Below are positions 23,889 through 34,600 of a stretch of 59,868 bases of DNA, piece by piece. The notes under the pieces are model-generated. The model was not told where the DNA came from and did not search any database. It saw only the letters and a program-made list of their open reading frames with translations. Within the stretch, counting starts at the first letter, position 1. Each line of letters opens with the position of its first letter. The stretch lies in the NCBI GenBank assembly GCA_017384945.1, contig JAFNSO010000009.1, forward strand, positions 1-59,868, written 5' to 3'. This DNA is from Ruminococcus sp. (GTDB lineage: Bacteria > Bacillota > Clostridia > Oscillospirales > Acutalibacteraceae). The position numbers and the translations under genes are program-made.

Positions 23889-25211
23889 TCAGGCGTTGCG
23901 GGCGGAGAAGGCTATGACCGTGCCCTTGCGCTTGAAGCGGTACATCGCCTTGTCAGCCTTGTTGAATAGCTCGTAGGTGCTCACGTCGGCGCTCTCCCTC
24001 ATTGCATAGCCGTAAGCGAGGTCGAGCGCGGGATCTGCGGTCTCGTTGTACTCGCGAATGAGCTTGTTCATCCGCTTAATCGACTTCAAAATACTGGACT
24101 CAGCCTTGTAGTGACCGAGTACGGCGAACTCGTCGCCGCCAATGCGGTAGCACTCGCCAATCTGCGAAAAGCTTTTCGAGATACTTTTCGCCGCCGCCTT
24201 GATGATTTCATCGCCCGCGGAGTGACCGTAGCGGTCGTTGATCCTCTTCATATTGTTTACGTCAAACACAACGTAGAACAGCGAGTCCATCTCGAAGGTA
24301 GCCTCCTGCTCGCGCATAAAGGCGTTGCGGTTTTTGACGTCGCACAGCGAATCGGTGTACGCCAGTTGCCTGTAGGTCTCGAACTCGGTGTTGCGCACGT
24401 ATTTTCTGACAACGGAGGTGAGCAGCTCGTCGAACAGCAAGAGCGAAATAAAAAGCATTGACAGTCCGAAGAGCAGAAGATTAAGCTCCGAATAGCCCGC
24501 GAAAAAGCAAACCGCGGAGGCAACGCACGCCCCGCCCGAGACGACCGCAAGAATGAGCGAGAGGTACTTTTTGTCCGACAGCTTAGAGAGCTCCCTGCGC
24601 GAGAACATCACGAGGAACATAATAATCGAAACATAGGTCAGAAGCTGGTTGAAAAAGAGCACAATCCTTGTGACCGAGGGGTTGGTGCCGAACGTCCCGT
24701 AAACGAAGAATACAGCGGAGTTGAACGAGGCGATAAGATCAAGCACGTAGAACGCCTTTTTGTTGTAAAAGGTCTCGATACACGCGAGGATCGTCACGGG
24801 AATGAACAAAAAGCACACGGACGAGAAATACTCGATTATGTAGCGGGTGTCCTGAAAAAGTCCGATAATCCTTGAATTGGTAATGATAAAAAACCCGACA
24901 AGGATGTAGAGGCTTCCGAGCCTGAAGCTCGAGCGTCCCGAGTCGCGGTTGCGGTCAAACTTGCGGGAAATGATGTAGCTGAGAATCATAGCCGTCAGCC
25001 CGACGGAGACGAACACAAAGAAAAACAAAATATGAAAAACATTGTCGGAAAAGAAGCCCGAAAGATTGCTCAGATAATCCACGCTTATATTCCAGTCGGA
25101 AAAGTCACACGGAAAGGGCGTGGAGAAAATAACGCAACAAATCGGACTGAGCACACAGAGAACAAGAAGAACGACATTTTTTGTGAAAAAAAGCCTGCGG
25201 TCGGTTAACAT
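23889..25211 (-). CDS. Membrane-bound diguanylate cyclase (GGDEF), second copy
   Basis: The 440-residue protein has about eight membrane helices (residues 12-285) and a C-terminal GGDEF domain with YTDSLCDVKNRNAF, FDVNNMKRINDRYGHSAGD, intact RIGGDEFAVL (near residue 358) and YELFNKADKAMYRFKRKG. The usual DPLTG is DSLCD here, which is tolerated in active enzymes. It is convergent with the HD-GYP gene and has a good ribosome-binding site (GGAGG). It is the fourth c-di-GMP protein in about 8 kb. Confidence 0.9.
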   Translation of the reverse strand: MLTDRRLFFTKNVVLLVLCVLSPICCVIFSTPFPCDFSDWNISVDYLSNLSGFFSDNVFHILFFFVFVSVGLTAMILSYIISRKFDRNRDSGRSSFRLGSLYILVGFFIITNSRIIGLFQDTRYIIEYFSSVCFLFIPVTILACIETFYNKKAFYVLDLIASFNSAVFFVYGTFGTNPSVTRIVLFFNQLLTYVSIIMFLVMFSRRELSKLSDKKYLSLILAVVSGGACVASAVCFFAGYSELNLLLFGLSMLFISLLLFDELLTSVVRKYVRNTEFETYRQLAYTDSLCDVKNRNAFMREQEATFEMDSLFYVVFDVNNMKRINDRYGHSAGDEIIKAAAKSISKSFSQIGECYRIGGDEFAVLGHYKAESSILKSIKRMNKLIREYNETADPALDLAYGYAMRESADVSTYELFNKADKAMYRFKRKGTVIAFSARNA

Positions 25212-25244
25212 TTCAATCTCCTCCTTTCCCTTATCCTTACATTA

Positions 25245-25273
25245 ATTATATAATATCTTTCGCCCCCGAACAA
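25245..25273 (-). promoter_or_regulatory. Promoter of the second GGDEF gene
   Basis: Minus strand TTGTTC (25268-25273), 17-bp spacer, TATAAT (25245-25250). The AT-rich bases upstream to 25380 contain no gene. Confidence 0.6.
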
Positions 25274-25383
25274 GTTTAATTATGTACAAAATTATCCCAA
25301 ATTTTAACATATTTATCTACATTATATAAATTTTGCACAAGAGAATGGTACAAAACCTTTTACTAATGACGAATAATATCAAA

Positions 25384-25414
25384 AAAACGCCGCCCGCTTT
25401 TTTGAGCGGACGGC
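25384..25414 (-). terminator. Terminator of the DegV gene
   Basis: GCCGCCCGCT (25389-25398) pairs with AGCGGACGGC (25405-25414) with one G-T wobble; the minus-strand transcript then runs into T7. Confidence 0.8.
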
Positions 25415-25442
25415 ATTAACCTTTGCTTTTTATCTTTTAACC

Positions 25443-26324
25443 TTATTCCCTCTCGTCGCCGAAGAAGAACACTGCGACGGTTCCCGGACCCGTGTGGGAG
25501 GCGATTATTGTACCGATATTGAAAATCCGAACCTCGCCGTCAATGTACTTGAAGCGCTCCTCGATCGCGTTTTTCGCGGCAAGAGCGTCGTCGTAAACGT
25601 TCGAGTGGGAGATGAAAACCTTTCCGCTGTACTCCTCTCCCCCGACAGCGTGAGCCGCCATTTTGTCCAGAATGTACTTTATCGCGTTGCGCTTGCCCCT
25701 GACCTTGTCGTAGGCTATGATTTTGCCCGCCGCGTCGAGGCGCAGAATCGGACAGATATTCAGAATAGCCGCAACCGTCGCGGCGGCTCCGGACATTCTT
25801 CCGCTGCGTCTGAAATACTTCAGGTCGGTGGAGAAGAACTGGTGATGAACCCTGTGGCGCGCGATGTCAACAAGCTCGGCGACCTCGTCGACAGACTTTC
25901 CCTCGTCGCGCAGGTCGGCGGCGGTATCAACCAAAAGTCCGTAGCCCGAGGAGCTGCACAGCGAGTCGATAACATAGAGCTTGCGTCCCGGGAAGGTCTC
26001 CCTCACCTTTTCGGCGGCGGCAACGGCTCCCTGATAGGACTTGGTCATTCCCGTACCGAACACGATGTGAAGCACGTCGCCCTTTTCGAGAAGCTGAGTG
26101 AAAAACTCAACGTAAGCCGCCTCGTTGATTTGCGAGGTCGAGGGGATTTCGTTTTTCAAAAGCTCGTAAAACCTTTTGTTCGCTTCGGGGTCGCGGTCCA
26201 TATCGTCGGGATATTCCGCTCCCGAGGCGGTGTAGGAGTAAAACAAAACGGGGATATCGCGGGAATCCACATACGAAAACGGCATATCGACCGTAGATTC
26301 ACAGGAGAGAATAAAGCTGCTCAT
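25443..26324 (-). CDS. DegV-family fatty-acid-binding protein
   Basis: The 293-residue protein has the DegV/FakB pattern: CESTVDMP with the Ser-Thr pair near residue 9, PSTSQINEAAYVEFF, HIVFGTGMTKSYQGA, VIDSLCSSSGYG and YFRRSGRMSGA, followed by the C-terminal HTGPGTVAVFF. Members bind a fatty acid and present it to the kinase FakA for phosphorylation; no fakA is in this window. The gene stands alone with its own terminator. Confidence 0.92.
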   Translation of the reverse strand: MSSFILSCESTVDMPFSYVDSRDIPVLFYSYTASGAEYPDDMDRDPEANKRFYELLKNEIPSTSQINEAAYVEFFTQLLEKGDVLHIVFGTGMTKSYQGAVAAAEKVRETFPGRKLYVIDSLCSSSGYGLLVDTAADLRDEGKSVDEVAELVDIARHRVHHQFFSTDLKYFRRSGRMSGAAATVAAILNICPILRLDAAGKIIAYDKVRGKRNAIKYILDKMAAHAVGGEEYSGKVFISHSNVYDDALAAKNAIEERFKYIDGEVRIFNIGTIIASHTGPGTVAVFFFGDERE

Positions 26325-26417
26325 TCTTAGTCACCTCAAAATCATTGTGTATATATCTTACACCAAACGGGGCGCTTTGTAAATAGAAAATTTACAGTGA
26401 ATTAAATCAAGCTCTTC

Positions 26418-27974
26418 TTACTTAATAACCGGGTCGGTAACAGCGGAGAAGTTCTTGTCAAAGCCTATGTAAACCATCGGCTGGTCGGCGTCGGAGGCAA
26501 CGTCAAAGGAGCCGTTCTTAGTCGCGGCGATGATACGTCCGCCGCCCTCGATGTCTGCGGGAGAGATAGTGTCGTAAAGGAAGTACTCCTTCTTAAGACG
26601 CTCGAATACCGCAGGGTTGGTCTCGAGAACGTTTTTGTAGAAGTCAAGCGTGAGCTTGCTGAGCCATTCCTCGGCGTCGGAATCAAAGGTGATCGTCGAG
26701 GGATAGGAGATTTTTGAGTCGATTTCGGATTTGACCGAGTCGGGAACGGAATTGTAGATAGCCTCGGCGTCGGTCTTTACGGTGTCGGCGCGGCGGAAAT
26801 GGTCGTGGATATTCTTAAAGACATCCTTGCCCGCGAGCTTGGAGAGGTAGTCCGCGAAGAGATAAACGGAGCCGTAAACACCGTAGTCGCCCTCGCCGTC
26901 GTCGGTTTCGGTCGAGAAGTTGTAGAGCGACTGACCCGAGCGGATAAGCGGAGAAATCATGAGCGAGATGTCCTGATTCTTGACCTCGATTGAGCCCGGA
27001 TAAAGAACCTCGCCCGCGTAGGTCGACATAGCCTCGTTGAGCCATGTGGACGCCATTTTGAGCTTTCCGTTGAATATAGCGTCGCTTCCGCAGATGAGGT
27101 GCTGGAACTCGTGAGCGAGCGTTCCGCAGAGAGCCTCGTCCTGCGTGTCGCTTACGCCTATCATATCGGAGCTTGCGTGGATGATTGCCTCGCCCGTATT
27201 CAGCTTAGAGGCTGTTGTGCTGTCCATTCCGAGGTAGACGAGCTCAGCCTTTGTGAAGATTTCGAGCTGTGAGAAGAAGCCGAGAACACCCTGCGGCAGC
27301 GGCTCGAGGATGATATTGATTTTGCCGCCCTCGTCGGCGTAACGCGGCTCGCCGAACATTTCGACGTCCTTTTCATATATTTTCGAGTCGAACTCCTCGC
27401 CCATTTTTACGGCGCTTTTCTTCTTTGAGGAATCCTCGTTTCTGAGCCATACGTAACAGTTGTCGCCCGCGTAAACGCACTTGAAGGTCTCGGGAACGGA
27501 TTTGTTCTCGATTATTCCGCACTTAAAGGTGTGGTTCTGACCGAGCTTGTAGGTCGGGACCTTCTCGCCGGCGCGGTCGGTTTCGATTTTTTCGGGAACC
27601 TTCTTTTTGGTGAGCTCGGAGAGAGCTTTTTGCTCAAATTCCTTGTACTTGTTCTTCGCCTTTTCGCCGTCGGCGCGGTTTGCATTCGGGTCAATCCACT
27701 TACTGAGGTCGCCCGTACTCTTTGAATCGTTGTGAACCTCCGCTTTTGAGTCGTATATGTTGGGGTTGTAAATCATCATATACGAGATGTCGTCCGCGTC
27801 CGAGAAGGAAGCGGAGTTGCCGTTCTGAGCCTCGGTGGTCTCCTGTTCTGTCTGAGCCTCGGTGGTCTGAGCGACGGTGATTTCCTGTCCCTCGGACTCG
27901 GAGCCCGAGCCGCAGCCTGTGAGAACGGAAGCGGCGAGCAGTCCCGAGAGGACAATAGCCAATAGTTTTTTCAT
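26418..27974 (-). CDS. Lipoprotein with M30-like metalloprotease domain
   Basis: The 518-residue protein has a lipobox (SVLTGC, Cys21), a Ser/Thr/Glu-rich linker (TTEAQTEQETTEAQ) and a zinc-protease signature: HEFQHL (about residue 287) and WLNEAMSTYAGE, with the third ligand probably Glu of NEAMS. This arrangement resembles the M30 (hyicolysin) family. It is anchored outside the membrane and probably degrades proteins near the cell. It lies just downstream of two clostripain-like lipoprotein genes on the same strand. The start follows AAGGAGATAAG. Confidence 0.82.
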   Translation of the reverse strand: MKKLLAIVLSGLLAASVLTGCGSGSESEGQEITVAQTTEAQTEQETTEAQNGNSASFSDADDISYMMIYNPNIYDSKAEVHNDSKSTGDLSKWIDPNANRADGEKAKNKYKEFEQKALSELTKKKVPEKIETDRAGEKVPTYKLGQNHTFKCGIIENKSVPETFKCVYAGDNCYVWLRNEDSSKKKSAVKMGEEFDSKIYEKDVEMFGEPRYADEGGKINIILEPLPQGVLGFFSQLEIFTKAELVYLGMDSTTASKLNTGEAIIHASSDMIGVSDTQDEALCGTLAHEFQHLICGSDAIFNGKLKMASTWLNEAMSTYAGEVLYPGSIEVKNQDISLMISPLIRSGQSLYNFSTETDDGEGDYGVYGSVYLFADYLSKLAGKDVFKNIHDHFRRADTVKTDAEAIYNSVPDSVKSEIDSKISYPSTITFDSDAEEWLSKLTLDFYKNVLETNPAVFERLKKEYFLYDTISPADIEGGGRIIAATKNGSFDVASDADQPMVYIGFDKNFSAVTDPVIK

Positions 27975-28083
27975 TTTCTTATCTCCTTTATTTTAATATA
28001 ATATTGCGCTTTTTCATGCAAACAGTCCTCGTCCGTTCCCGTAAAGCTTAAAGCGGGCGGACAATACGGATTGTTTTCGCCGA

Positions 28084-31000
28084 TTATTCGGTGTTCAGTT
28101 TAAAGCCGCAGAGCAGAGGCTTGTTATTTACGACCGTGAACTCGAGCTCAAGGGCTTTTTCGTAGCTGTATTCAGCGTCGGGGATCGAGTAAGAGAGCGT
28201 AATAGTGCCGAACTGATTTATTTCGACCGACGTCGGCTCGCCGAAGGCTTTCACGGCGTCGTGGATGTCGGACTTTTCGGTAAAGCCCATATAGCTGAAC
28301 GGGACTAAATCCCGCTTTTCTTCGGTCATTGAGTAGCGGTTTTCGCTTTCAATCGAGAGCTCGGTGAAGCCGCAGTCATTAATTTTGCAGGGCTTGCGGG
28401 AGAAGTTCTTCGCGCTGAGCGAAAGCTTAGCTCCGTTCTTGCTTTCGAGCCTCGCGATGTAAAAGCTCCTGTACCAGAAGGTCTCGGGAACGTCGTCGTT
28501 TGTGATCGTCAGACCTCCCTTCAAAAGCTTCGACACCTTGTCATAGAAGCTGTAGCCGCGGTTTTGCAGGGTAAAGCGGGTGTCGGGAGCAAAGCGGTTA
28601 TACTTCTTTTTAAGTCTGAGTGAAAGCGAGTAGGAATCGCCCTTGTACTCCTTGATGTTGTTTTTGGAGTCGGAGTTATTGTAATGCGAAAGGTCAACCT
28701 CCTTTTTGACGAGTGAGTACTTTTCATACTCAACTCGATTGCGCTCGAGGTTATCCCAGCTCGAAAGCGCCGCTTCGGAGAGGTCGGAATCCTTCGCCTT
28801 GTTGTAAAGACGGTTGTCCTTTTCCGAGAAGAAGGGGTTTTTCAGCGAAACCGAGAGCTTTTCGCACTTTGCCGAGCCGATAATCGTCTGCCCGAGCCAC
28901 ATAAGTCCCTTGCCGAGGCTGACGCTCTTTACGACGGGCACATCATCGTCTACGCCGCAGCAGAAGGCGAAGTGTCCGATTTCCTTTACCCCGTCGGGAA
29001 TTTCGAGCCGCTCGGGAGCGTCGTGTTCAAAGGCGTCGTAACCGATGATTTTGAGAGATTTCGGCAGGTTAATGCGCGAAAGCCTTTGGTCTTTCTTTCC
29101 GATATGAGAGTAAGGGGAGATTTCCTCAACTCCGTCGGGGATTGTGATTTCGGTGTTTTTGTCCGTAAAGCAGGCGAGGAGGAGCTTTTTGTCCTTTGAA
29201 AAGAGCATATTCTTCTCGATCACGTAGCTGTCGCAGCCGTTCTCAAGCGAAACCACGGAGGAGTCGTTTATACCCGCGAAGGCTCCGTGGCCGATGTAGC
29301 TTACGCCCTTGGGGATAACGAGCCTTTTCAGGGAGTACTCGTAATCCATCATAAACGCCCTTTCGCCGATACGCTCGACGGTGGAGGGGATTGTGATTTC
29401 CTCAACATTGGAGTTGTCCTCGAACGCCCCCGAGGGGATAACCCTGAGACCCTCGGGCAGGACGATTTTCCGCGCGTTCACACCCGAAAGGCCTCTGCCG
29501 ATTTCAGTGTCTGCTCCCTCGATGGTAAGGCAGTCAAGCGGGTTGTCCCGCACCGAATCAAAGGCACTGCCGCTGATTGAAGCTACGGGGATTTTGTCGA
29601 TTTCGGCGGGGATCGTAACGTTTTTGTCCTTTCCCTCGTAGGAAACAAGGACAGCTCGGTTTTTGTATATATCAAAGGCAAGGTTGCCCTTGGGAGTTTT
29701 CAGGTTTTTCCTTGTGGTTGTGTTTGTGTCCTCAAAGCTTTTGATTTCGGAGAAAGAGCTCTTTCCGCGTGTGTCGCGGATTTCAAACTGATAACAGAAA
29801 TCGTCGGGCTTGTCCCCCTTTACCTCGCTTAGCGGGGTCATTTTGAGAATAAAGTCGGAGTTGATGCTTTCCTCCGTCCAGAGGGATACATAGTTGTCCC
29901 ATTTATCATACGGGAGCAGAGCGCCGTTGTCCGAGCGCTTCGGCTTTCCGCGGGGGATCAAGAATTTCAGTTTCTCCCAGTGCTTTGCGCTGATTGTGTT
30001 TTTTCCCTCAAAGCCGTCGCCGTCGTCGTACTCGATCGAGGTTATGAGCAAATCGTTTTCGCCGTTTTTCTGACGACAGTTTATAACTACTTCCTTGGAA
30101 TCCGTGTGCATGCACGAAATCCCCGAATAAACACTGCGGTAGCCTCTGCTATCGCTGTCCCTCGAGTTCTCGACGAGAATGATGTTTGATTTTCCGTTTA
30201 CGGTGGGGATTTTTTCGTCGCGGCTGATTGAGAGGTTTCCGTCGGAGTCCGGCTTTATTTGCCGTCCGTACAGAACGGGGGTGAGGTAGTTTTCGCCCGG
30301 GTTTAAATCGTCGCGCCTGTAGATGTGCACGAACGCCTTGTCAAAGTTCTTTTTCTGCTCGTCGGTGAGCTTGCTTTCGATTTTTTCCTCGTCGATAACG
30401 TCGTTGTCGGGGACGGAGTCGTACTGCTCGTCGACGGAATTGTCCGCCTTGAGCCAGTCCTTTGACCATGTGTTGATAAAGGCGCTCATATAGCTGAGCT
30501 GATTTTTTGAAACGCCGAGCGTCTTGTACTTGTCCGCACCGTTTTCGGCGTAGACGTAGGCTCCGTCGTAGGGGTAGTAGACCGACAGTCCGCACGCGTT
30601 TTTGAGGTTGGTCTTATTGAGGACGACCATCTCGCCAAGCGCCAACATAAGGTCGGACGACTCGTCGGGGAAGGTTTTTTTGCAGACGGAAGCCATATCC
30701 CGCAAATCCACAAGGTCGAGACTTCTTCCGCGCGAGGACGAGGAGGAATTGCCGAAGCTCTTCATCGAGGAACGCTCGGCCGCTCGGCTCTGGTAGGCTC
30801 CGTCGGAGAGGGTTTTTTCCATCGCGGCAAAGAGCCTGTCCATCGACTGCGCCGTCTGCTCGGTTTTGGTCAAATCGAGGCACGCGAGGGTGAGGTCGGG
30901 GTTGAAGGTGGAGCTTTTTTCTTTTTCATAATGGTCGTAGTAGGAGTTGAGGATTTCACCCGCGATTTCCTTCGTGTCAAAGGTTGAGTTGAGCTTTTTG

Positions 31001-31665
31001 AGGAAGGAGTAGTTCCAGCCGTCTCCGGGCTCGGTCTCCTGCGACGCTATCAAGTACTTCGCGAAGGGAGACAGCGCACCGCAGACCTCGAACGAGGACA
31101 TAAGACACGCGTCAAAGCCGATGAAATCGAGCTTCTTTTCCTTTGAGAAGGGCGTTTTTGAGAGCGCCGTCTTTAGCTCGGAAAGCTCCATAGAGTCGTT
31201 GTCGAAGAGCTTGTCCCTGCCGAAGCCTATAAGCGGACCGTTGCCGTGGTCCCAGCAAATCAGGGCGTAGCGGTCGGCGGGAAACTTCTCACAGGAGTAG
31301 TTCACAAAGCCCTCGAGCGTTTCGGACTTGCCCATACTGCTGTTTTTCTTTGACTTTTTGAGCAGTTTAAAGCTTTTCTGCTCCTTTTTGCCCGTTAGCA
31401 GGAAGGTGGAGTTTGAGTCGTGGGAGACGTTGTTGTACCACATCTCGCTGCCGCCCGTGAAGATGACGAGGTTTACCCTGTCCGTGTCGAGCTTTGAGGA
31501 GAGCATTTCGACCATATCGTTGCTCGCCGCCATTGTTCGGCTCTCCAGATCGGAGCCGACCATATAGACCATAAGGGTCATTTTTTCTTCGCCGCAGGAA
31601 GAAAGTGAGACGCACATCGAAAGCATGAGCGCGCATATAAGTAAAATTGAAGCAATTTTTTTCAT
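28084..31665 (-). CDS. Clostripain-family (C11) protease lipoprotein with LRR_5 repeats
   Basis: The 1193-residue protein starts with a lipoprotein signal (LSSC, Cys24). The C11 domain covers about residues 28-400, with its catalytic dyad in CWDHGNG (His140) and GFDACLMSS (Cys187). A middle region (about 430-650) is beta-rich. BspA-like LRR_5 repeats follow (about 675-930), for example FDSVRDNPLDCLTIEGAD and VERIGERAFMMD, then a C-terminal domain of unknown type. C11 enzymes cut after Arg or Lys and usually mature by self-cleavage. It is the second of two tandem paralogues; the upstream paralogue ends four bases before this start codon. Confidence 0.88.
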   Translation of the reverse strand: MKKIASILLICALMLSMCVSLSSCGEEKMTLMVYMVGSDLESRTMAASNDMVEMLSSKLDTDRVNLVIFTGGSEMWYNNVSHDSNSTFLLTGKKEQKSFKLLKKSKKNSSMGKSETLEGFVNYSCEKFPADRYALICWDHGNGPLIGFGRDKLFDNDSMELSELKTALSKTPFSKEKKLDFIGFDACLMSSFEVCGALSPFAKYLIASQETEPGDGWNYSFLKKLNSTFDTKEIAGEILNSYYDHYEKEKSSTFNPDLTLACLDLTKTEQTAQSMDRLFAAMEKTLSDGAYQSRAAERSSMKSFGNSSSSSRGRSLDLVDLRDMASVCKKTFPDESSDLMLALGEMVVLNKTNLKNACGLSVYYPYDGAYVYAENGADKYKTLGVSKNQLSYMSAFINTWSKDWLKADNSVDEQYDSVPDNDVIDEEKIESKLTDEQKKNFDKAFVHIYRRDDLNPGENYLTPVLYGRQIKPDSDGNLSISRDEKIPTVNGKSNIILVENSRDSDSRGYRSVYSGISCMHTDSKEVVINCRQKNGENDLLITSIEYDDGDGFEGKNTISAKHWEKLKFLIPRGKPKRSDNGALLPYDKWDNYVSLWTEESINSDFILKMTPLSEVKGDKPDDFCYQFEIRDTRGKSSFSEIKSFEDTNTTTRKNLKTPKGNLAFDIYKNRAVLVSYEGKDKNVTIPAEIDKIPVASISGSAFDSVRDNPLDCLTIEGADTEIGRGLSGVNARKIVLPEGLRVIPSGAFEDNSNVEEITIPSTVERIGERAFMMDYEYSLKRLVIPKGVSYIGHGAFAGINDSSVVSLENGCDSYVIEKNMLFSKDKKLLLACFTDKNTEITIPDGVEEISPYSHIGKKDQRLSRINLPKSLKIIGYDAFEHDAPERLEIPDGVKEIGHFAFCCGVDDDVPVVKSVSLGKGLMWLGQTIIGSAKCEKLSVSLKNPFFSEKDNRLYNKAKDSDLSEAALSSWDNLERNRVEYEKYSLVKKEVDLSHYNNSDSKNNIKEYKGDSYSLSLRLKKKYNRFAPDTRFTLQNRGYSFYDKVSKLLKGGLTITNDDVPETFWYRSFYIARLESKNGAKLSLSAKNFSRKPCKINDCGFTELSIESENRYSMTEEKRDLVPFSYMGFTEKSDIHDAVKAFGEPTSVEINQFGTITLSYSIPDAEYSYEKALELEFTVVNNKPLLCGFKLNTE

Positions 31666-31669
31666 AATC

Positions 31670-34600
31670 TTACTCCGTGTTCAGAGTGAATGAGGTGATT
31701 TTTGATTTTCCGTCGTTGAAGCCGAGTTTGATTTTGAGCTCATTTCTGTTCTCCTCGCCGTTTCGGTTGCCGTAGTAGCTCAGCTCAACGGTATTATCGG
31801 AGTCTATACTGAACTCCGAGGGCTTGCCGAGCTTTTCCAGAACGTCGCCGAGGTCGGAGGATTCTTTCACCTTCATATACTCAAAGTCAGGCATATCCTC
31901 TTTTTCGTCATAATCGTTTGAATACATCAAAAATTCATTTATTCCGCAGTCTGATTTTCTTTGCGGCGTTCTCGAATAGTTCCTGATATTGGCGGTTATT
32001 GTCCTGTTTTTGCTTTTGAGCTTCACCACATCGGAATCGGCGGGCTTTATCGGCTCGTCCTTGAAGTCCTTCTCGGGCTTCATTCCCTTTGAAATCAGAC
32101 TCTTTAACGGGCAGTAGATGTCAAACTCGCTGCCGCAGAGAGTGATTTTGTCGCTCTTTTTAAAGGAAAGGAGCTCGGGCTTTAGCGTCATTTTCTTGAA
32201 AAAGCTCTTTCCGTCGTGAGTGAGCTTGTCTCCTTTTTCCTCGGAACCAACGTACCCGGAGAGGTCGAGGCTCTTTGAGAGCTGGGAGTAGATTTCGTAG
32301 ATTTTCTCGTTTAGCGCCGCCTTGTCGGACGAGGTGAGAAGGGTTACGGTCAGATCACGGTCGCCCGCCTTATTGTACAGGCGGTTGTCCTTTGACTGAA
32401 AATACGGGTTGTCCTTTGACACGGCGAGCTTTTCATAATCGGAATTTTTCAGACAGTTCCCGCCGATTCGGGTGAGGGCTTTTCCGAGGTATACGCTCCA
32501 CAGCGTTTCGCCCGAGTCAAAGGCGTTCGAGCCGATTTCAACAACGCTGTCGGGGATTTTTAGCTCGGTAAGGCTCTCGTAGGAGAACGCCGAGTATCCG
32601 ACTTTTTTGAGGGTTGACGGAAGCGAAAGCTCCTTTAACGGCTCGAGCGTAAACCCATTGTGAACCATCGGCGCGATTTCCTCCACGCCCTTCGGAACGG
32701 TCAGACTGTCGCCCGCGGAGAGAACCGCGTACAGCTTTTTTGAGTCCTTGGATAGCAGAAGCCCGTCCTTTAGCTTAAATCTGCCGTCGGCGGCAGGCTT
32801 TAGTCCCTCGGTCCGGGTTTCGTCAAACGCCCCGTCTCCTATCTCTTTTACGCTTTTGGGGAGATTGAGCCTTTTGAGGTCGCGCATACCCGAGAACGAC
32901 CGCGCTCCGAGCGACTCGACGGTTTCGGGGAGGATGACCTCCTCTACATCGTCGCAGTTTTTGAACAGTCCGTCGGGAACGCGCTTCAGCCCGTCGGGGA
33001 GTACGATTCTCTTTGCCAGGCCGTTGAAGCTTACGGAGCCGAGCTCTGTTTCGGCGCTCTCAAACTCGAGTGAATCAAGCTTGTGTTTGTAGTCCGAAAG
33101 CCCCTCGAACGCGTCGGCTGAGACCGACTTGACGGGCAGAGAACCCGCCTTCGCGGGAATTTTTACCGTTAAGTCCTCGCCCTCGTACTTTTTGAGGACG
33201 GAATAGTTTTTGTAAACCGAGAAGTACATAGCTCCCTTTTCGGTTTTGAGCTTTATGCTTTTCGGCTTGTCGGCTGAGACGAGCTTGAAGGGCTGAGTAT
33301 AGAAGAGCCGTCCGTTGACGTCCTCGAGCTCAAGCTGAAACGCGAAGCTTTTGTCGTAAAGCTCGCTCGCGGGGGTCATTTTAAAGTTGTCAAAGCCCGC
33401 GCGCGGGAGCGCTCCACAATACACGAATGTATCCTCCCAGTCGCGCATCGGCTTGTCATTGTCGGCGGCAAGGGAATAGAGTGTGCAGCTCAAATCGGTG
33501 TAGCCCGAAAGCGTCTTTTTTCCGCTTTGGCAGACCTTTTCCTCTGTATCGAACTTGTCCTTTGAGTACTCAACGCGGGTGATTTTCAGCTCGTCGCTTT
33601 CGTCCTTTTTCTCGAACCAAACGGTCGAAAGAAACGACTCCTCACCCTTGTCGACTATGCTCTCAGCGCTACGGTAGACGGTCTTGCCGTCCGAACGGGA
33701 GGTCTGCTCGAGAAGGACGGGGTTTTTGCCGCCGATTGAGGGAACCTTTTCGTCCGCGGTGATTGTGATAACTCCGTTTTGGTCGGGGGTTAGCTCCTTT
33801 TTCGTGAGGATCGGATAATACCCGTCCTCTGAGAGCGCGAAGATGTTTACGCTCGCTTTAAGGAGGCTATTTCTCTGCTCGTCGGTGAGCCTGAGCGTCA
33901 GTCTGTCGGCGCCGCTCTCGACGTCCGAAAGCTTTACGGCGTCGTCAAGCCGAGTGCCCATAAGGTCGTCGATATAACCTCTGTAACCCGTGCCGATAAG
34001 GTCGGTTTTTTCGTATTTATTAAACGTCTCGCGCCCTTCAAGCGGATAGTAAACAGAAAGCCCGCTGGCGCTTTTGATGTTCGTTTTGTTGACGGCGACC
34101 GCCTCTTTAATCGCCGAAAGGAGTGCGTCGGACTGCTTTTTGAAGCTCTTTGACGAATCCGCGAGCGACTTAAGGTCGACGAGGTCGAGGCTGTATTCTT
34201 CGGAGCCGTCACACGGAAAGCCGAAGCTCTTCATACCCGCCCTCTCCCTAACACGGTCGCCGAGGGAGGTTTTGAGGCTGTCTCTCATTGAGGAAAAGAG
34301 TGAGTCAGCCGCCTTCGCGGTTTTCTGCGCCGCGCTCAGATCCACGCACGATAGCGAGTAGTCGGCTTTTTGCTTTTTGAGCCCGTCGGCAATCGCCTCG
34401 GTGAGATCTCCCGCCTCAAACGAGGAGCCGAGGCTTTTGAGAAAGGAGTAGTCCCAGCCGTCGAGCGTACCCGCCTCCTGTGAGGCTATGAGGTATTTTG
34501 AGCTGTCCCTGAGCGCCGCGCAGATTTCAAGCGACGCCGTCATCGACGAGTCAAAGCCCGTAAAGTCGAGCTTGTTTTCGCCCTTGAAGGGGCTTTGGGA

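Noticed and set aside
25494..26330. Plus-strand open frame of 278 codons opposite DegV
   Set aside because: Exact antisense of a clear DegV gene with no motif; shadow frame.
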